Below are positions 12,307-15,704 of a DNA stretch of 15,704 bases, piece after piece. The stretch is taken from NCBI GenBank assembly GCA_007129655.1, contig SKVC01000031.1, forward strand, positions 1 through 15,704, read 5' to 3'. Source of the DNA: Thermoplasmata archaeon (lineage in GTDB: Archaea > Thermoplasmatota > Thermoplasmata > Halarchaeoplasmatales > Halarchaeoplasmataceae). Position numbers and translations under genes: made by a program. How positions within the stretch are numbered: position 1 is the first letter of the stretch; every line of letters begins with the position of its first letter. Under the pieces are notes generated by a model, which made no database searches, was not told the DNA's origin, and saw nothing but the letters and a program-made list of their open reading frames with translations.

Positions 12307-13584
12307 ATGGTGGAGATCCGCCCATTCAGGGCCATACGCTACGACGAAGACAAGGTCGAGAGTATAGATAAGGTGATAACACAGCCTTACGACAAGATCG
12401 CAGAAGACCTACAGACAGAATATTATGCCAAGAGCGAATTCAATTTCTGTAGATTGATACTGCCCAAGGAAAAGAATCGATACGAAATGGCTGCAGGCAG
12501 ATTGGATGCTTGGCTTCAAGCCGGGGCACTCTTCAAAGACAAAGAACCGGCTTTCTATGTTTATTATCAGGATTTTGAAGTTCTTGGTAAAAAATTTACT
12601 CGAAAAGGATTCATCTCCGCGACCGAGCTGCATCCGTTCAAGGAAAAGATAGTTCTTCCTCATGAGAAAACCCATGCTGGGCCTAAGATCGATAGACTCA
12701 ATATGCTTCGGGCAACACAGAAGAACCTGGAGCCTGGCTTTTTGCTTTACAGCGACCCTAAGAGTGTGAGCATAGATATATTCGATTCAGTTACCAAGGA
12801 AGAGCCGTTATACGAAGCGGTGGACGAATACGGCGTACATAACAAAATCTGGAAATTAAGTGAACCCGAAAATATCGCAACGGTGAAGAATATTTTGCAG
12901 GACCAGCAGATCGTCATAGCCGATGGACATCACAGATACGAAACCGCCGTCAGTTACAGGGACGAGATGAGGGAGGAACACCCTGATTGGAAAGAGGAAG
13001 ACGCCTTCAACTGGCGGATGACGTTCATGGTACCGGTTGAAGATACCGGACTAGTTGTACTTCCCGGACATCGATTACTACTAAAACACAAAGTTACCGA
13101 CGAGCATATGGAGAAGATCCGAGAATACTTCAGTGTAGAAGAGATGGACATCTCGGATGCGGACGATTTCCTGGAAAAGCACAAGGGTAAGATAGCCTTC
13201 ATGATGTACGATGGAAAAGATGCCTATGGGGTCTTGCTCGAAAACATGGGATCGCTGGACGAGTTGTTACCGGGAGAGTACTCCGACGATTATAAAGAAC
13301 TCGACGTCGTCGTGCTTCGAGATATCATCTTCGAACATATAATGGGTGCCGAAGAACTCGCCATCGACGAAACCATCGCATACGAACGATGGGCGGACGA
13401 TGCCATAGAGCGTGTTAAAGAAGGTAAAGCAACCGTGGCCTTCCTTGTCAACGCAACCAGACCCGAACAGGTTTTACGGGTAGCCAAAAACGGCGAACGG
13501 ATGCCGGAAAAGTCAACTGACTTCTATCCCAAGGCGAACTCCGGATTCACCGTGATGGATATCGAGGACGGCGAGAAGCTGTAG
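12307..13584 (+). CDS. DUF1015 family protein, serine-operon associate
   Basis: The 425-residue soluble protein opens with 'I-R-P-F-R-A-I-R-Y' and 'V-I-T-Q-P-Y-D-K-I', then carries 'H-E-K-T-H-A-G-P-K-I-D-R' and the hallmark D206-G-H-H-R-Y-E-T-A. Near the C-terminus 'L-D-V-V-V-L-R-D-I-I' and 'F-L-V-N-A-T' complete the DUF1015 pattern. The family is widespread and often sits beside serA, but its reaction has not been firmly assigned to my knowledge. It starts 6 bases after the serA stop and so is part of the operon. The D-G-H-H-R box resembles the core box of ParB/SerK-type phosphotransferases. A role with phosphoserine or serine is my inference, not an established fact. Confidence 0.9.
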   Translation: MVEIRPFRAIRYDEDKVESIDKVITQPYDKIAEDLQTEYYAKSEFNFCRLILPKEKNRYEMAAGRLDAWLQAGALFKDKEPAFYVYYQDFEVLGKKFTRKGFISATELHPFKEKIVLPHEKTHAGPKIDRLNMLRATQKNLEPGFLLYSDPKSVSIDIFDSVTKEEPLYEAVDEYGVHNKIWKLSEPENIATVKNILQDQQIVIADGHHRYETAVSYRDEMREEHPDWKEEDAFNWRMTFMVPVEDTGLVVLPGHRLLLKHKVTDEHMEKIREYFSVEEMDISDADDFLEKHKGKIAFMMYDGKDAYGVLLENMGSLDELLPGEYSDDYKELDVVVLRDIIFEHIMGAEELAIDETIAYERWADDAIERVKEGKATVAFLVNATRPEQVLRVAKNGERMPEKSTDFYPKANSGFTVMDIEDGEKL

Positions 13585-13585
13585 A

Positions 13586-14566
13586 CTATCCTAACTCGTC
13601 TCTTAGCTTGAGCATACGTTGAGCACTAGCTGAGAAACCGGCTTCCCTTGTTCTTCTAATCATATCTTCGAATCGCCCTTGACCACCGGCGGTGTTATCC
13701 GCGTGGCAGATGATCTTTTCCTCCAAGGTTTCCGGCAGATAATCCTTGGCCGGTAGTACCTGTTCCAACGCTTCTTCCTTTGTGATGCCGCCACCGACGT
13801 GGCGTTCGACGATGTTAACCAGTTCCTTATCCCACCCTTGTTCTCGGATGATATTACCGGCTTCGACACCGTGTTCTACTCCGTGGATAACTGTTCTACC
13901 GATATCGTGGAGCAACGCTCCGGCTATCAGTAAACGGAGGTCGCCACCGTGTACTTCGTACAATTCCAGGGTTTGTTGAAGTACTGCCATGGTGTGTTTG
14001 AACAATGCTTCGTCCATACCACTTTCGGATAGTAAAGTATAGCACTCTTCGGCGGAAGGTATCTTATCATAGTTGATCACACGTTTTCCACTATTGGATG
14101 GGAGAACAGATAGTTTTCCATGGGTAAGATCCGGAACCTTGCTCCGGTTAAATCTGTCCATGAAGATCGCCAGTGCCGCCACTTCCGAGTGTGGCTGACT
14201 GCCTACGGCAACGTTGTAGTCCGCCAGATCGTAAACTTCTCTTGGTACTTTTTGTGAGCCAACGATTATCAGCGGATCTTTCGGGCTGTGGTTTTCAAAG
14301 AATTTATCGATGTCTTCACCGTACATAGTTAAATGAACAACATCGCCGGTCCATTCTTTGACTAACCCTCTCCAATCCTTTGCCTCCGACATCTTAAAAT
14401 CACCGCCGAATCTATCTGTTACGCCCTTAACACTCTCTTCTACTCTTGAGTCTAGTTCGGTAAAAAAAACGTTCTTTGCACCGAGTGCCCGAGCTGTTAG
14501 GCACACATGTGTTGACATCCTTTTGTCTCTCTCCGGGCGGTGACCCAACCTGAGAACTGAAGTCAA
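13586..14566 (-). CDS. trm56: tRNA (cytidine-56 2'-O)-methyltransferase fused to an HD hydrolase domain
   Basis: The 326-residue protein joins two enzymes. Residues 1 to ~170 are archaeal Trm56, a SPOUT methyltransferase that uses S-adenosylmethionine to methylate C56 in the T loop of tRNAs. The opening 'V-L-R-L-G-H-R-P-E-R-D-K-R' and the knot segment 'I-I-V-G-S-Q-K-V-P' to 'V-G-S-Q-P-H-S-E-V-A-A-L-A' are diagnostic. Residues ~178-326 form an HD domain with a full metal set by pattern: H191, H220-D221, then H256 and D290. The substrate of the HD part is unknown. The ATG at 14566 comes 6 bases after the membrane-protein stop. The gene converges on the DUF1015 gene with one base between the stops. 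Confidence 0.92.
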   Translation of the reverse strand: MTSVLRLGHRPERDKRMSTHVCLTARALGAKNVFFTELDSRVEESVKGVTDRFGGDFKMSEAKDWRGLVKEWTGDVVHLTMYGEDIDKFFENHSPKDPLIIVGSQKVPREVYDLADYNVAVGSQPHSEVAALAIFMDRFNRSKVPDLTHGKLSVLPSNSGKRVINYDKIPSAEECYTLLSESGMDEALFKHTMAVLQQTLELYEVHGGDLRLLIAGALLHDIGRTVIHGVEHGVEAGNIIREQGWDKELVNIVERHVGGGITKEEALEQVLPAKDYLPETLEEKIICHADNTAGGQGRFEDMIRRTREAGFSASAQRMLKLRDELG

Positions 14567-14572
14567 GGGTAT

Positions 14573-15154
14573 TCACCAATCGGTATCTCTTTCCTCGGGA
14601 TACAGTTCTTCTTCATTCCTTTGTTTTCGTTTCGGCGAGGGTTCCGGTTCAAGCTCATCGTCTAAATCGTCCACCTCATAGTCGTCCTCCTCCTCTTCCT
14701 CGTAATCTTCTTCGATACCTTCCCATCCGCCACCACCGAAACCACCTTCTTCGATCAATGATATTACTACTCCTTTGACCAGTGTGAGTGATGTAAAAAA
14801 GGTGAAAATAGAAGGTAGTACGATGTAAAGACTCAATCCCGTACCATCTAGTCCTTCAGTATTGTAGTTATGATAAGATATCCAGACTATCGCGGCTACC
14901 ACTATCCCTGCGAGGAACTTTCCGAGTATATCCGAACTTCCTCCGAGGTCCTCCATGAAGAAGAACAGCGGTATGAAGATACCGAATACGAAGGCCAAAA
15001 CAGAAAAGAAAAATACCATCTTCGTTGGGTCATCTAAAAGAGGCAGTATAACATAAAGGAAATACGTCACGATTCCGATGATAGCCATACCTGATATCAA
15101 GGCAAAAGTACCGGTCGAATATCTGTCAAAGATATCAAGATCGTCCAGGTCCAT
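14573..15154 (-). CDS. Four-helix membrane protein with acidic C-terminal tail
   Basis: The 193-residue protein has four hydrophobic segments at roughly residues 15-36, 45-66, 79-96 and 105-128. A Gly-rich turn ('G-G-F-G-G-G-G-W') and about 50 charged residues follow: first almost all Glu and Asp, then a short Lys/Arg-rich patch, then mixed. The tail is probably cytoplasmic and disordered. No family was recognised and no catalytic motif is apparent. It lies 17 bases after the ArsR-like gene and 6 bases before trm56, so all three are probably on one transcript. The repeated GAGGAGGAG in its tail is codon usage for Glu, not a DNA repeat element. Confidence 0.75.
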   Translation of the reverse strand: MDLDDLDIFDRYSTGTFALISGMAIIGIVTYFLYVILPLLDDPTKMVFFFSVLAFVFGIFIPLFFFMEDLGGSSDILGKFLAGIVVAAIVWISYHNYNTEGLDGTGLSLYIVLPSIFTFFTSLTLVKGVVISLIEEGGFGGGGWEGIEEDYEEEEEDDYEVDDLDDELEPEPSPKRKQRNEEELYPEERDTDW

Positions 15155-15171
15155 TTAGACCACCATTTTCA

Positions 15172-15666
15172 TCATTCGGGCATCTCCAGAATTTTGTTTC
15201 CTCTAAAGTAAAGTTTAGTAGATCTTTTTACCAGGCTCTTAAGGGTGATCGGTGTGACCTCTAAAATGTTCTCGATGTCCCGGGCATAATCCGTTCCTTC
15301 ACCCATAGCCTCTAATATCTGTCCTTCGATCTCCTTGAATTCTTCATCCTCGATCATAGCCGCATAGAGCACGTCACTGATCTCGTTTATCGGTACGGAT
15401 GCATCGATATGAACGGCTGAATAATATGTATGGTAAGCCTTCTTTGTTTCACTATCGGTATGCTGCCATCTGGTTTCAACCAACTTCATTTTTTCGAACA
15501 ATTTCAAGGCTGATTTGCCTTCTTCTCCGTAATTTTCGTCTATCTCATCCTCTGTTATCCAATCTTGTGCCAATGTTGTAAAAACATCTCGCTTTGTTCT
15601 GGTACTCACCGCACGAAGAACGGGAACGAAGTCTGTTACATCCTTGATTACCTTTATTCGGGTCAT
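15172..15666 (-). CDS. ArsR-like winged-helix transcription regulator
   Basis: The 164-residue protein matches a conserved archaeal regulator type. 'V-P-V-L-R-A-V-S-T-R-T-K-R-D-V-F' and 'W-I-T-E-D-E-I' are the first helices of a winged helix. 'A-L-K-L-F-E-K-M-K-L-V-E-T-R-W' is the recognition helix and wing, followed by 'K-A-Y-H-T-Y-Y-S' and a second helical half ending in 'I-T-L-K-S-L-V-K-R-S-T-K-L'. No metal-binding cysteine pair is seen, so it is not a classic ArsR metal sensor. The target is unknown; it may regulate its own operon. TATTATATTG at the window end gives a promoter, and a leader of about 8 bases is expected. Confidence 0.8.
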   Translation of the reverse strand: MTRIKVIKDVTDFVPVLRAVSTRTKRDVFTTLAQDWITEDEIDENYGEEGKSALKLFEKMKLVETRWQHTDSETKKAYHTYYSAVHIDASVPINEISDVLYAAMIEDEEFKEIEGQILEAMGEGTDYARDIENILEVTPITLKSLVKRSTKLYFRGNKILEMPE

Positions 15667-15694
15667 TTGTTATCTATCCCATAATGTAATTGCA

Positions 15695-15704
15695 CAATAT
15701 AATA
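15695..15704 (-). promoter_or_regulatory. TATA box for the ArsR-like/trm56 operon
   Basis: On the minus strand TATTATATTG is centred about 34 bases before the ATG at 15666. The window ends here, so the upstream BRE is not fully visible. Confidence 0.45.

Noticed and set aside
14685..14706. Repeated CCT/CTT triplets resembling a microsatellite
   Set aside because: They encode the Glu/Asp-rich tail of the membrane protein on the other strand.

Overview
The window reads as archaeal chromosome, most likely from the Thermoplasmatota, although the exact lineage is a guess from gene content. The evidence is an A-type ATP synthase D subunit, archaeal Trm56, an archaeal FKBP with a long extra C-terminal region, a DUF835 protein, and two tRNA genes with canonical bulge-helix-bulge introns. 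Many genes also have a TATA box about 25 bases before the start codon, which is the pattern of leaderless archaeal transcripts. Genes are packed tightly on both strands with short gaps or overlaps. No insertion sequence, CRISPR array or intact phage gene was seen.

Layout. 1-433: the end of a membrane-anchored surface protein with an Ig-like fold. 533-1166: tRNA-Val(UAC, intron), tRNA-Met(CAU, intron) and tRNA-Arg(CCU). The tRNA-Arg lies inside about 530 bases of non-coding DNA made of palindromes and partial copies of the tRNA-Arg gene itself. 1368-2397: a small two-helix membrane protein and an FKBP chaperone/prolyl isomerase (minus strand). 2486-3764: a NOG1-type ribosome GTPase followed by a small possible PH-like/CheF-like protein (plus). 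3744-5810: ATP synthase D, an unlisted 54-residue membrane protein and imidazolonepropionase, read as one minus-strand operon. 5920-6355: a MNT nucleotidyltransferase antitoxin followed by what may be the stub of its HEPN toxin. 6360-8202: a Nudix hydrolase and a 12-helix MFS transporter, transcribed divergently from leaderless promoters.

8238-9772: a two-gene operon with a 4-base ATGA overlap, encoding a Ras/Rab-like small GTPase and a V4R-like plus DUF835 protein. This is a candidate archaeal GTPase signalling module. 9778-10203: a GNAT acetyltransferase (minus). 10301-13584: a serine biosynthesis operon of class V aminotransferase, D-3-phosphoglycerate dehydrogenase and a DUF1015 protein; no phosphoserine phosphatase is visible. 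13586-15666: a minus-strand operon of an ArsR-like winged-helix protein, a four-helix membrane protein with an acidic tail, and Trm56 fused to an apparently intact HD hydrolase domain.

The two parts most worth a second look are the palindrome-rich tRNA-Arg neighbourhood (about 804-1332), which ordinary annotation would leave blank, and the GTPase/V4R-DUF835 pair.
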